From JANQOZ01 sp045106555 (lineage in GTDB: Bacteria > Pseudomonadota > Gammaproteobacteria > Xanthomonadales > SZUA-38), in assembly GCA_045106555.1 (NCBI GenBank), contig JBGCET010000020.1, forward strand, positions 62,001-126,000: a stretch of DNA of 64,000 nucleotides, written 5' to 3'. Positions 42,583 through 51,234 of the stretch are shown in pieces. Both the position numbers and the translations under genes were made by a program. Under the pieces are notes generated by a model that was not told the DNA's origin, ran no database searches, and saw only the letters and a list, made by a program, of their open reading frames with translations. The first letter of the stretch is position 1. Each line of letters begins with the position of its first letter.

Positions 42583-43878
42583 GTGCCCGCTGATAAACTG
42601 CTAATGACCGACCCGAGTACGGGTGCGAATGTAGAACTACCCGTTATTAGCGGATCTGCAGGCCTGCCGACGGTTGACGTGAAAAAACTGCCTGGAGCGC
42701 TGGGATATTTCACCTACGACTCCGGGTTCGCCGCTACCGCCGCCTGCCGCAGCGCAGTCACCTACATTGACGGTGACGAGGGGATTTTGCTGTATCGAGG
42801 CTACCCGATCGAACAGCTGGCAGAGAAAAGCTCCTTTACGGAGGTTTCTTATCTGCTGCTGAACGGCGAGTTACCGAACGGCGGCGAGCTGGAAGATTTT
42901 CGCCAGGAAATTCGTTACCACACGATGATTCACGAATCGATGAAGCAGTTTATTCATGGATTCAACTACGACGCACACCCCATGGCGATGATGATGGGAA
43001 TTGTGGCCTCAATGTCAGCGTTCTACCACGACTCGCTGGACATGGATAACCCGCAACACCGGCGTCTGGCGGCCATTCGCATGATTGCCAAGATGCCGAC
43101 CGTTGCAGCCGCATGCTACCGACACTCCATCGGCTGGCCTTACGCCTACCCCAGCAATGCTCTGGGCTATGCATCCAGGCTTCTGAACATGATGTATTCG
43201 GTGCCTGCTGAGCCTTATGAGGTTGACCCAGTAGCGGCAAACGCTATTGATCTGCTGTTTATTCTGCACGCAGACCACGAGCAAAACGCCAGTACCTCAA
43301 CGGTCAGGCTGGCAGGCAGCACAGGGGCTAACCCCTATGCCTGTATCGCGGCGGGCTGCTGCGCACTGTGGGGTCCGGCCCATGGCGGCGCTAATGAGGC
43401 GGTGCTTCGCATGCTCAATGAGATTGGCAGCGTTGAGAACGTTCCCAAGTTCATGGAGCGGGCCAAAGACAAAAATGACCCATTCCGTTTAATGGGCTTC
43501 GGTCATCGGGTGTATAAGAACTTCGACCCTCGCGCCACAATCATCCGCAAAACCTGCCACGACGTGTTGGAAAAGATGGGCATCAGCGATCCTCTGCTGG
43601 AACTGGCCATGAAGCTGGAAGATATTGCACTGAAAGACGACTACTTTGTTGAGCGCAAGCTTTATCCCAACGTGGATTTCTATTCCGGCATCATCTACAA
43701 AGCACTTGGCATCCCCACCAACATGTTTACCGTGATGTTTGCGATCGCGCGGACCGTAGGCTGGGTGGCTCAGTGGTTGGAGCAGTGCGAGACGCCGGAA
43801 ACCCGCATCGGCCGACCTCGACAGGTGTACACCGGATTTGGCGCGCGCGACTACGTGGATGTGTCTGACCGTTCCTGA
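42583..43878 (+). CDS. gltA: citrate synthase (type II, hexameric family)
   Basis: A 431-residue TCA-cycle enzyme condensing oxaloacetate with acetyl-CoA. The N-terminal beta-domain (GFAATAACRSAVTYIDGDEG, YRGYPIEQLAEKS) and the catalytic His/Asp blocks are complete: LHADHEQNASTSTVRL, GPAHGGANEAVLRML, GFGHRVYKNFDPRA and the Asp in VDFYSGIIYKALGIP. The start is GTG with AGGAG six bases upstream. The next gene, oligopeptidase B, begins 15 bases after its stop and in the same frame. Confidence 0.98.
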   Translation: MPADKLLMTDPSTGANVELPVISGSAGLPTVDVKKLPGALGYFTYDSGFAATAACRSAVTYIDGDEGILLYRGYPIEQLAEKSSFTEVSYLLLNGELPNGGELEDFRQEIRYHTMIHESMKQFIHGFNYDAHPMAMMMGIVASMSAFYHDSLDMDNPQHRRLAAIRMIAKMPTVAAACYRHSIGWPYAYPSNALGYASRLLNMMYSVPAEPYEVDPVAANAIDLLFILHADHEQNASTSTVRLAGSTGANPYACIAAGCCALWGPAHGGANEAVLRMLNEIGSVENVPKFMERAKDKNDPFRLMGFGHRVYKNFDPRATIIRKTCHDVLEKMGISDPLLELAMKLEDIALKDDYFVERKLYPNVDFYSGIIYKALGIPTNMFTVMFAIARTVGWVAQWLEQCETPETRIGRPRQVYTGFGARDYVDVSDRS

Positions 43879-43893
43879 GTTGACTGCGCCGCA

Positions 43894-45969
43894 TTGAAAC
43901 CACAGACAGAGCCGCCCCTGGCGGCTCAGCGGCCACACCAGCATGTGGCCCATGGCATCACCCGTGATGACCCTTGGCAATGGCTGCGGGATGATTCCCG
44001 CACCAATGCTGAAATTTTGGATCATCTCCAGCGGGAAAATGCCTACACCGAACACTGCCTGACCCCGGTCGCCCAGCTGCGCAAACAGCTGAACGAAGAA
44101 ATGGTGGAAAGAGTGATTCGTGACGACGAATCGGTTCCCCATCGGATGGGTGATTATGAATACTTCAGCCGAGTCACCGGTGACCAGGAGTATTCCCAGT
44201 ATTTGCGCCGTTCCCTCTCTGGCGACCACGCTGCCGACGTGATTTTAGACGCCAACGCCCGCGCTCAGGACCATGCTTTTTACGAATTAGGCGGTCTTTC
44301 GGTGAGCGACAACCACCGCTGGCTGGCGATTACTGAAGACACCGTTGGACGTCGTCTATACGCTCTCAATCTGATTGACCTGGATAGCGGGGAAAGCCGA
44401 TCTCTGGGCATTGAGGGCATTTCCGGCGGCGTCGTGTGGTCAGCGGACAGCCGGTTTTTGTTCTACGTGCGCAAACACGCGGAAACGCTGCTTCCCTATC
44501 AGGTCTGGCGTCACGAACTGGGCACCGACCCTGCAAACGATGTGCTGTGCCGGGAAGAAACCGATTCCCGTTATTACACCTCGGTTTATCGTGGCACTTC
44601 TCTGCAGACCATTTACATCCACCACGGCGCGACGTTAAGCGATGAGGTGTGGTGGATACGAGCTGACGAACCCGAGTCGCAATTCCAGGTTTTCACGCCT
44701 CGGGCTGAGCGCCACGAGTACTCCGTAGACGACCGTGACGGGCGCTATTTTGTCACCAGCAACCGCCGCCACGAGAATTTTGAGGTGTTTGAAGCCACGT
44801 TGGCTCAGTCGGCGGATGTAGAGCAATGGCGCACCGTGATCGCTGGTGATGACGCGGTGCTGGTGGACGACGTGGAGCTGTTTGCCCATCATCTGGTGGT
44901 TGCCGAGCGCCGCAGTGGGCTGCCGTCCTTGCGAGTGTTGCCTCTGGACGGATGCGATCACTGGACAGTCAGGCTGGGAGATCTGGATGCCTCTGAGCAT
45001 CCCTGTTATTTCCTGGACGATAACGGTGTGGATCAGCCGGCGTTGCGCTTTGGTGTGTCATCGTTAACTCGTCCTTACGAGATTCATGACTTGGACCTCA
45101 GCACCGGCAACACTGAACTGCGCAAACGCGCTCGTGTGGGCGGCGTCTACCAATCTGGCGACTACGCCAGCGAGCGGATGTGCATTGCCGCCCGTGACGG
45201 CGTGGATGTGCCGGTTTCGTTGGTTTATCGTCGCGGCGGCCCGCCGCTCAGCGAACGGCCAATTTTGGTCTATGGCTACGGCGCCTACGGCAGCTGTGTG
45301 GACCCAGAATTCAGCGCCAGTCGATTGAGTCTGCTGGATCGAGACATGATATTCGCTATTGCTCACATTCGCGGCGGCGAAGACCTGGGCAGAGCTTGGT
45401 ATCACGGGGGCCGTAAAGCGGCCAAACCCAACACATTTAACGATTTTGTAGACGTTACCCGAGCTCTGACTAAGGCGGGTTATGGCAGCAAAGAGCAGGT
45501 GTTTGCCGTGGGCGGTTCGGCCGGCGGGTTGCTGATGGGAGCCATCATCAATCAGGCTCCCGAACTGTATCGGGGCGTGGTGGCTCAGGTGCCGTTTGTG
45601 GACGTTCTGACCACAATGTTAGATGAAGACATTCCGCTGACTACCGGTGAATTTGATGAATGGGGGAACCCTGCCATTGAGCAGGAGTATCAACAGATTG
45701 CCCAGTGGTCTCCCTACGACAACGTGAAAGCCCAGGCCTATCCCTACCTGCTGGTGACCTCCGGGCTGCACGATTCCCAGGTGCAATACTGGGAGCCTAC
45801 CAAGTGGGTGGCTAAGCTGCGCAGCGTCAAAACCGACAATCATTTGCTGCTGCTGCACACCGAGATGGAGGCTGGCCATGGCGGGGTAAGCGGTCGTTAC
45901 CGTCAGTTTGAAGAGCGCGCCTTGGAGTACGCGTTCCTATTGATGCTGTGCGACGGTGAAAAACCGTAG
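43894..45969 (+). CDS. ptrB: oligopeptidase B (S9A prolyl oligopeptidase family)
   Basis: About 691 residues: an N-terminal beta-propeller (RQKAP-type opening with DDPWQWLRDD) and a C-terminal alpha/beta-hydrolase. The catalytic triad is visible: Ser in FAVGGSAGGLLMGA, Asp in VTSGLHDSQVQYWEP and His in EAGHGGVSGRY. The family cleaves after Lys/Arg in short peptides. No ATG is near the N-terminus; the TTG at 43894 has no clear Shine-Dalgarno site. The frame runs directly on from gltA across its stop, so coupled reinitiation is possible. A hairpin terminator for the opposite strand lies just downstream. Confidence 0.93.
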   Translation: MKPQTEPPLAAQRPHQHVAHGITRDDPWQWLRDDSRTNAEILDHLQRENAYTEHCLTPVAQLRKQLNEEMVERVIRDDESVPHRMGDYEYFSRVTGDQEYSQYLRRSLSGDHAADVILDANARAQDHAFYELGGLSVSDNHRWLAITEDTVGRRLYALNLIDLDSGESRSLGIEGISGGVVWSADSRFLFYVRKHAETLLPYQVWRHELGTDPANDVLCREETDSRYYTSVYRGTSLQTIYIHHGATLSDEVWWIRADEPESQFQVFTPRAERHEYSVDDRDGRYFVTSNRRHENFEVFEATLAQSADVEQWRTVIAGDDAVLVDDVELFAHHLVVAERRSGLPSLRVLPLDGCDHWTVRLGDLDASEHPCYFLDDNGVDQPALRFGVSSLTRPYEIHDLDLSTGNTELRKRARVGGVYQSGDYASERMCIAARDGVDVPVSLVYRRGGPPLSERPILVYGYGAYGSCVDPEFSASRLSLLDRDMIFAIAHIRGGEDLGRAWYHGGRKAAKPNTFNDFVDVTRALTKAGYGSKEQVFAVGGSAGGLLMGAIINQAPELYRGVVAQVPFVDVLTTMLDEDIPLTTGEFDEWGNPAIEQEYQQIAQWSPYDNVKAQAYPYLLVTSGLHDSQVQYWEPTKWVAKLRSVKTDNHLLLLHTEMEAGHGGVSGRYRQFEERALEYAFLLMLCDGEKP

Positions 45970-45974
45970 CGCAT

Positions 45975-46005
45975 AAAAAAGGCCAGCCCTGAAACAGAGC
46001 TGGCC
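45975..46005 (-). terminator. rho-independent terminator of the hendecad lipoprotein gene
   Basis: Read on the minus strand, GGCCAGC (46005-45999) pairs with GCTGGCC (45987-45981) around an 11-base loop and is followed directly by six T (45980-45975). It lies about 30 bases past the lipoprotein stop codon. On the plus strand the same stem follows ptrB but lacks a T-run, so it acts best for the minus gene. Confidence 0.85.
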
Positions 46006-46033
46006 CTTAATACCGTAAGGTAAACCTTGGCGC

Positions 46034-46543
46034 TTAGTTGCCGCCGTCGGTGGCTTCTTCTACCGCATCGTCAGCCTTATCCATGGCGTCTGCCGCAGCA
46101 TCTTCCGCTTTGTCCATGGCGGAATCCTTCAAAGACTCACCAGCCGCTTCCAGCTTCTCGCCAGCCTTGTCCATAGCGTCACCCGCCATGTGCTTGGCAC
46201 CGTCAACCGCGTCGCCTGCTGCATCAGCCGCATCGCTGGCCATGGCTTTTGCGCCGTCAACCGCGTCGCCTGCCATGTCTTTAGCGCCGTCTACTGCATT
46301 TCCGGCCATGTCTTTAGCGCTATCCATGGCGTCACCGGCTGCATCAGCCGCGTCGCTGGCCATGTCACCGGCTTTGTCCATCGCTTTGCCAGCCGCATCA
46401 GCGGTGGCGTCAGCCGCATCGCTAGCGGCTTCTTTGGCCGCTTCAGCGGTTTCAGCCGCTTTGTCTGCCATGCTCTCGCCGTCGTCAGAACCGCAGGCCG
46501 TCAGAAACGACGCCAGCAGCGCAATCATTAGAAGATTTTTCAT
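46034..46543 (-). CDS. alanine-rich lipoprotein with 11-residue helical repeats
   Basis: About 169 residues. A lipoprotein signal peptide ends in the lipobox LTAC (MKNLLMIALLASFLTAC), so it is probably anchored to the outer membrane. The rest is almost only Ala, Asp, Gly, Lys, Met and Glu. It shows a strict 11-residue period, as in DAMDSAKDMAG, NAVDGAKDMAG, DAVDGAKAMAS and DAVDGAKHMAG, with two 7-residue units DAADAAG. This predicts one long amphipathic helix or coiled coil, similar in style to LEA or apolipoprotein-like proteins. Its function is unknown. The repeats are also visible in DNA. ATG 46543 was chosen for the signal peptide. Confidence 0.82.
   Translation of the reverse strand: MKNLLMIALLASFLTACGSDDGESMADKAAETAEAAKEAASDAADATADAAGKAMDKAGDMASDAADAAGDAMDSAKDMAGNAVDGAKDMAGDAVDGAKAMASDAADAAGDAVDGAKHMAGDAMDKAGEKLEAAGESLKDSAMDKAEDAAADAMDKADDAVEEATDGGN
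46160..46440 (-). repeat. 33-base tandem repeats within the lipoprotein gene
   Basis: The 11-residue units of the lipoprotein are encoded by degenerate 33-base units such as the one around 46242-46340, with an internal 21-base unit (DAADAAG) twice. Neighbouring units share long stretches, so copy number could vary by slippage or recombination. Confidence 0.6.
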
Positions 46544-46748
46544 ATTATGTGTCCCAATTTGTACCCTGAAGAACCGCGCATCATGGCGAGCCAACCCGTA
46601 ATTTGCAAGGTGCAATTACAGTGGTTGACAAGTTGCCGGGAATAACTCCCTTAAACGTCCCGAAACGCTCTGTGATTGGCCCTGTAATAGGAAAAAGACC
46701 GTTACAATGGCGTTTTTGGCCCTTGGCCATCTCTCTGGAGCAATCTGA

Positions 46749-47360
46749 ATGAGCGGACGAACCGCCCCTGCCGAACACTCAATTAAGCCAATTATTGCCA
46801 AACGCTGGAGCGGCCGAGCCATTGATCCACGGCCAGTAGATCGAGCGCTGGTGCTGTCCATGCTGGAAGCTGCTCGCTGGGCACCCTCGTGTTTCGCTGA
46901 TGAGCCCTGGCGATTCATGCTGTGGGACAAAGAGCGCAACGCCGACAGTTGGGACGCGGCCATGAATACGCTGGTGCCAGCGAATCAACAGTGGGCCCGC
47001 AACGCGCCCATTTTGATCCTGGTGCTGGCAGACAGCCAGTTTTCCCGCAATGACAAACCCAATCGCTGGGGCCAGTACGATACTGGCGCCGCGACTGAAA
47101 ACCTCCACCTTCAGGGCGTGGCCAACGGCCTGGTAGTGCACCAGATGGGCGGCTTCGACGCCGACGCTGTGCAGCTAGCCTTCGGCATTCCCGACCGTTT
47201 TACCGCCATGTCGATGATTGCGGTTGGTCACCCGGGCAACGTCGATGATCTTGACGAAGGATACCGCGACGGCGAAACCGCTACCCGCGCTCGACGACCG
47301 CTAAGTGAGCTCGTTTTTGAGGGCGCCTGGGACCAACCGCTGATCAAAACGGACGAGTAA
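46749..47360 (+). CDS. nitroreductase family FMN protein
   Basis: A 203-residue protein of the nitroreductase superfamily. The N-terminal FMN-binding block KRWSGRAIDPRPVDRA, ARWAPSCFADEPWRFMLWD, the central YDTGAATENLHLQGVANGLV and the C-terminal AVGHPGN are typical. Such enzymes reduce nitro groups, quinones or related compounds with NAD(P)H in the cytoplasm. TCTGGAG precedes the ATG. The 205-base divergent gap to the lipoprotein gene contains a TTGACA around 46622-46630 but no matching -10. Confidence 0.88.
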   Translation: MSGRTAPAEHSIKPIIAKRWSGRAIDPRPVDRALVLSMLEAARWAPSCFADEPWRFMLWDKERNADSWDAAMNTLVPANQQWARNAPILILVLADSQFSRNDKPNRWGQYDTGAATENLHLQGVANGLVVHQMGGFDADAVQLAFGIPDRFTAMSMIAVGHPGNVDDLDEGYRDGETATRARRPLSELVFEGAWDQPLIKTDE

Positions 47361-47442
47361 CAAACAGGCTACGCCAAAAAGTACTTCTTGCGTGTGCGGT
47401 TTCCCTGAGTGGCGCGTTTTACAGGGTTGATCACAATGTAAT

Positions 47443-47459
47443 AACACCCGAACGGTGTT
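47443..47459. repeat. short inverted repeat before the beta-helix cluster
   Basis: AACACC (47443-47448) and GGTGTT (47454-47459) form a 6-bp palindrome with a five-base centre, directly upstream of the first ribosome site of the cluster. It is short enough to be chance, but the position suits an operator. Confidence 0.25.
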
Positions 47460-47510
47460 CGAAGGAATTTCATGGTGCGACTAACGTCAGAAAGAACAGG
47501 AAGGCCTGCT

Positions 47511-49253
47511 ATGCGCGACAGATTGATCGTGATGTTATTTACGCTCCTGAGTTTCGGGGCAGCTCACGCTGGATCGGTTACCGTGTGTCCTGTTGGATGT
47601 GACTACTCCACTATCCAGGGCGCGGTCAATGCCCTAGAGCCAGGTGGCACAATCACCCTATTGACGACCTTGCCTCATACCGAGACCGATATCATTATCA
47701 ACAAAGACGTCGTAATCCAAGGCGTAGACCGGCAGCAAACCGTAGTGCAGGCGTTTGAGCAACCCAATTCCTCGGCCGGTAGGGTGTTTACCATCCTTCC
47801 GAACCTCATTGTGACGTTTCGGGATTTCACTATTCAGAACGGGGGTGCTGACAATGGCGACGGCGGCGGAATCTGGATCCAGTCCTCCGATACGCAATCT
47901 CTGGTTACCCTTCTGAGAGTCAACATCCGGAACAATCGAGCAACCAATGGCGGCGGTATTTTCAATGAAGCGCGGTTGGTAATGCGCGACTTCAGCATTG
48001 TTGGCAACTCCATTGTTGGCGTTGCGGGGGGCGGCATCGCCAACACATCCTACGCCGAGTTGTATGACGGCGAAGTGGTCAACAACTACGCTGAAACTTT
48101 GGGTGGTGGCCTGTCCAGTCGCAATGTCCAGGGATCTACACCAACTCTAATTGTGCAAGGGGTGAGCATCAGGGGTAACCGAGCCACTAGAGGGGCCGGC
48201 ATAGCCAACTATGGTGCAATGACGGTGACCGGCGACAGTGAAATATCCAGTAACGAGAGTTTTTTTCGCGGTGGCGGAATTTTTCACTCCGGGGATTCAC
48301 TAGCGGTGATTGAACATAGCAAGGTCAATGAAAATCAGGTGACTAGAGGCTTGGATGATGGAAATTTGTTAGGTGGCGGAATTTTTTCTGAAGCGCCGAT
48401 GCAGATCAGGGACAGCGCAATCAACGCCAATATGACCCCGGATTCTGAATTCGGTAACAACGGTGGTGGTCTCTACGTGCAGAGCACCGACATGACATTG
48501 GAGCGGGTTCAAATCGCATTCAACAAGGCCACGAGCGGTGGAGGAATGTTCATCCCGCAATTCAGCGCCGTTTCGATCAGAGATTCGGCGATTTACGACA
48601 ATTCAGCCACCAACGGCGGCGGCGGAATTACTCAAGTTCAAGCAGCGCTGAGGATCAGTAACACAACGATTGAAAACAATCGGACCGAGCGCTTTGGCGG
48701 CGGAATACTGAAGTGCTCAGGTGAGTTATTCCTGGCTCACGTAACGATTGCCAACAACGTCGCGAACTCCGACGGGATGTTAGACGGCGACGGTGGGGGC
48801 TTGAGCGTGGACTGTACTCCTACGACGACCGACATCAGGAACTCCATCATCGCAGAAAATACTGTTATGGGTATGGGGGTTTATCCAGACTGCGATGCGC
48901 CGTTCACCGGTAGTTTCTCAATGATCGGTGATCCGGGCCCGTCAACGGGAGAGCGGTGCGCTATCGGGTCCATGTTCCAGCAAGGCATGATTTACAACAC
49001 CGTGGGTGACGTATTTGATCCACCCACGGGGGTAGGGCATGCGTACTCGCTACCCCTTAAGCCTTTGTCGCTCGCCATCGACGGTGCAAGATGCTTTGAC
49101 GCTGACGGCGACCCACTGGCGTTCGATCAGCGCGGCGCCCCAATGCCCGTCGACGGCGATGGCGATGGTGAGGCCGACTGCGACATGGGAGCGGTGGAGT
49201 TTGGTAGCGTGCCCGTTTTGCTCGATCCCGTGTTCTTTGATGGGTTTGAGTGA
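47511..49253 (+). CDS. secreted beta-helix protein, copy 1, with F-x-D-G-F-E tail
   Basis: About 580 residues. The signal peptide MRDRLIVMLFTLLSFGAAHA is followed by VCPVGCDYSTIQGAVNALEP, a pectin-lyase-like cap with a Cys pair. The body is a right-handed beta-helix with repeated GGGI(F) and GGGL turns (GGGIFNEARL, GGGLYVQSTD, GGGITQVQAAL, GGGILKCSG). The end has a choice-of-anchor Q type block (AFDQRGAPMPVDGDGDGEAD, with an EF-like Asp loop), then VFFDGFE. Two starts each have a good ribosome site: 47472 (GAAGGA) and 47511 (AGGAAGG); 47511 gives the cleaner signal peptide. Catalytic residues are not evident; adhesive or polysaccharide-binding roles are guesses. Confidence 0.86.
   Translation: MRDRLIVMLFTLLSFGAAHAGSVTVCPVGCDYSTIQGAVNALEPGGTITLLTTLPHTETDIIINKDVVIQGVDRQQTVVQAFEQPNSSAGRVFTILPNLIVTFRDFTIQNGGADNGDGGGIWIQSSDTQSLVTLLRVNIRNNRATNGGGIFNEARLVMRDFSIVGNSIVGVAGGGIANTSYAELYDGEVVNNYAETLGGGLSSRNVQGSTPTLIVQGVSIRGNRATRGAGIANYGAMTVTGDSEISSNESFFRGGGIFHSGDSLAVIEHSKVNENQVTRGLDDGNLLGGGIFSEAPMQIRDSAINANMTPDSEFGNNGGGLYVQSTDMTLERVQIAFNKATSGGGMFIPQFSAVSIRDSAIYDNSATNGGGGITQVQAALRISNTTIENNRTERFGGGILKCSGELFLAHVTIANNVANSDGMLDGDGGGLSVDCTPTTTDIRNSIIAENTVMGMGVYPDCDAPFTGSFSMIGDPGPSTGERCAIGSMFQQGMIYNTVGDVFDPPTGVGHAYSLPLKPLSLAIDGARCFDADGDPLAFDQRGAPMPVDGDGDGEADCDMGAVEFGSVPVLLDPVFFDGFE
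49111..49217 (+). repeat. 3'-end segment duplicated at 51019-51125
   Basis: These 107 bases near the end of copy 1 match 51019-51125 in copy 2 at 99 positions by my count, most changes being at third codon positions. The same region of copy 3 (about 52845-52950) is recognisably related but more diverged. The segment encodes the choice-of-anchor Q type block and Asp loop. Confidence 0.75.
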
Positions 49254-49400
49254 GGCTCCGATGGCGCGAAGGTGGATTTAGGGCGTTTGGAATGAACTGA
49301 CTGCCAGTTCCCATCAACGCAACAAATTCACTGCCTGTTTGTGCGTTTTTTCGTAGTTGGTCGTTTTACAGATCACGAATTGCCAAAAACAGGTTGAGCT

Positions 49401-51161
49401 ATGTTGTCCGGAGTCACTAAAACAGTTGTTGCCCTAGTACTTTTCCTTTCCTGTTTCGGCGCGCAGGCTGGATCAGTGAGGGTCTGCCCATCGGGCTGCG
49501 AGTTTTCGGATATCCAAACGGCTATCACTGAGGTTGAGCCGGGCGACACTATTGTATTGTTCATGACAACACCTCACACCGAGGCTGACATTCTCATTGA
49601 TAAAGACGTCACCATTGAGGGCGTAGATCAAGCGCAAACCGTTGTACAGGCCGCCGCCGCGCCAAACTCTGAATCAGGCAGAGTATTTACGATCCTGTCC
49701 GGAAATACGGTAATACTTCGTGATTTTACCATTCGCCATGGCGATGCTCCTGCAGGGTCCGGCGGTGGAATTTGGATCCAATCGTCTACAAACCAGTCAT
49801 TGGTTACTCTGAAAAGAATGACCATCAGCCAAAATCGATCGCTCACACAGGGCGGTGGAATCGCCAACGAAGCGCAACTGGAAATCGACGACTTCACCAT
49901 TGCAGAAAATACTGTCAGGGCCGGCGGCGGCGGCGGCATTTACAATACTGGCGATCTTACTTTGCGCCAGGGATTCATCCAGAGCAACAACGTACCGAGC
50001 CATGGCGGCGGAGTGCTTAGCTTCAAAGACGGTGACAACGAACCCTCTTTGTCAATTGATGGGGTCGTCGTTCATGGCAATTTTGCTCGCCGTGGCGGCG
50101 GCGTATTTAACGAAGGTGCAATGACCATTTTCAGCGAAAGCACTATAGCGAACAACAGTGCTGAGAACTCGGGAGGCGGACTCCACAACCTTGGGAGTAG
50201 TCTGGTGGGTATCACCAATACCGACATAATAAACAACGCATTGACCGATGACCCCTTTCCCCTTACCTCTCAAGGAGCTGGGATCTATACCTCCGGGCCT
50301 ATGCGGATTAGTGAAAGCGATATTCGTTTCAATAAGCATCGATCTTTCGACATAGGTTTTGCAGGTGGTGGTCTTTATATTCAAAATACGGAGGTCACTC
50401 TTGATCGTGTAAGCGTTGCGTCCAATCAGATCCCGAACGGCGCAGGAATTTATTCTTTCGCAAGTTCAGTGACTATCGTTGATTCATCAATCCGAGATAA
50501 CCGCGCTATCTTCTCTTCTGATCTTGGCGGTGGTATCTACCAAGATGGCGGAGCGTTGCAGGTTACCAATACGACCATCTCTGACAACAAGACAAATGGG
50601 TTTGCCGGAGGCATTTACCAGTGTGGTGGCGATCTTCAATTGACCCATGTGACCATGACGAAGAATATCGCCAATGATAATGACGACGGGCTAGGCGACG
50701 GTGGTGGGTTGTTCATCGCGTGCTCTGGGGCCAGGACGGAAATTCGAAATTCCATCGTCGCTGGCAATACCGTTACAGGCGGTGGCCAATACCCAGATTG
50801 CAATGCCCCATTCATCGGCAGTCACTCGATGATTGGCGATCCTGGGCCGCCTGGTGGCGTGCGGTGTTCGGTTGGAACTATGTTCCAGGTGGGCATGATC
50901 TACAACGTCACGGGAGAGATTTTTGATCCGCCCACGGGTGACGGGCACGCATACTCGCTGCCCCTTAAGTCTCCGTCCTTGGCGATCGACGCCGGATCGT
51001 GCTTTGACTTAGACGCAAACCCACTGGCGTTCGATCAGCGGGGTGCCCCAATGCCCGTTGACGGCGATGGTGACGGTGAGGCCGACTGCGACATGGGTGC
51101 CGTAGAGTTTGGTAGCGTGCCCGTTCTGCCCGATTCGCTGTTCTTGGACGGCTTTGAATAG
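49401..51161 (+). CDS. secreted beta-helix protein, copy 2, with F-x-D-G-F-E tail
   Basis: About 586 residues, paralog of copies 1 and 3 along its whole length. The signal peptide (MLSGVTKTVVALVLFLSCFGAQA) precedes VCPSGCEFSDIQTAITEVEP. The beta-helix shows the same GGG turns (GGGIWIQSST, GGGIANEAQL, GGGGIYNTGDL, GGGLYIQNTEV). The C-terminal block AFDQRGAPMPVDGDGDGEAD is nearly identical to copy 1, and the protein ends LFLDGFE. AGGTTGAG lies before the ATG. The gap to copy 1 is 147 bases and contains no terminator that I can see, so co-transcription or separate promoters are both possible. Confidence 0.86.
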   Translation: MLSGVTKTVVALVLFLSCFGAQAGSVRVCPSGCEFSDIQTAITEVEPGDTIVLFMTTPHTEADILIDKDVTIEGVDQAQTVVQAAAAPNSESGRVFTILSGNTVILRDFTIRHGDAPAGSGGGIWIQSSTNQSLVTLKRMTISQNRSLTQGGGIANEAQLEIDDFTIAENTVRAGGGGGIYNTGDLTLRQGFIQSNNVPSHGGGVLSFKDGDNEPSLSIDGVVVHGNFARRGGGVFNEGAMTIFSESTIANNSAENSGGGLHNLGSSLVGITNTDIINNALTDDPFPLTSQGAGIYTSGPMRISESDIRFNKHRSFDIGFAGGGLYIQNTEVTLDRVSVASNQIPNGAGIYSFASSVTIVDSSIRDNRAIFSSDLGGGIYQDGGALQVTNTTISDNKTNGFAGGIYQCGGDLQLTHVTMTKNIANDNDDGLGDGGGLFIACSGARTEIRNSIVAGNTVTGGGQYPDCNAPFIGSHSMIGDPGPPGGVRCSVGTMFQVGMIYNVTGEIFDPPTGDGHAYSLPLKSPSLAIDAGSCFDLDANPLAFDQRGAPMPVDGDGDGEADCDMGAVEFGSVPVLPDSLFLDGFE

Positions 51162-51234
51162 CGCTGGCCCGGTGTGCGCTTTTTCGCCGCCGGTCGTTAT
51201 ACGTGGGAATACAGGTTAATTAAGAGAGTTTCCC

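Noticed and set aside
46038..46601. Long plus-strand frame (187 codons) opposite the alanine-rich lipoprotein
   Set aside because: It is the mirror of a repetitive Ala/Asp coding sequence and reads as Ser/Ala low complexity. The minus frame has a lipobox, repeat logic and its own terminator.
46622..46660. TTGACA as a -35 box for the nitroreductase gene
   Set aside because: No acceptable -10 element lies 16-18 bases downstream, so I do not call a promoter.
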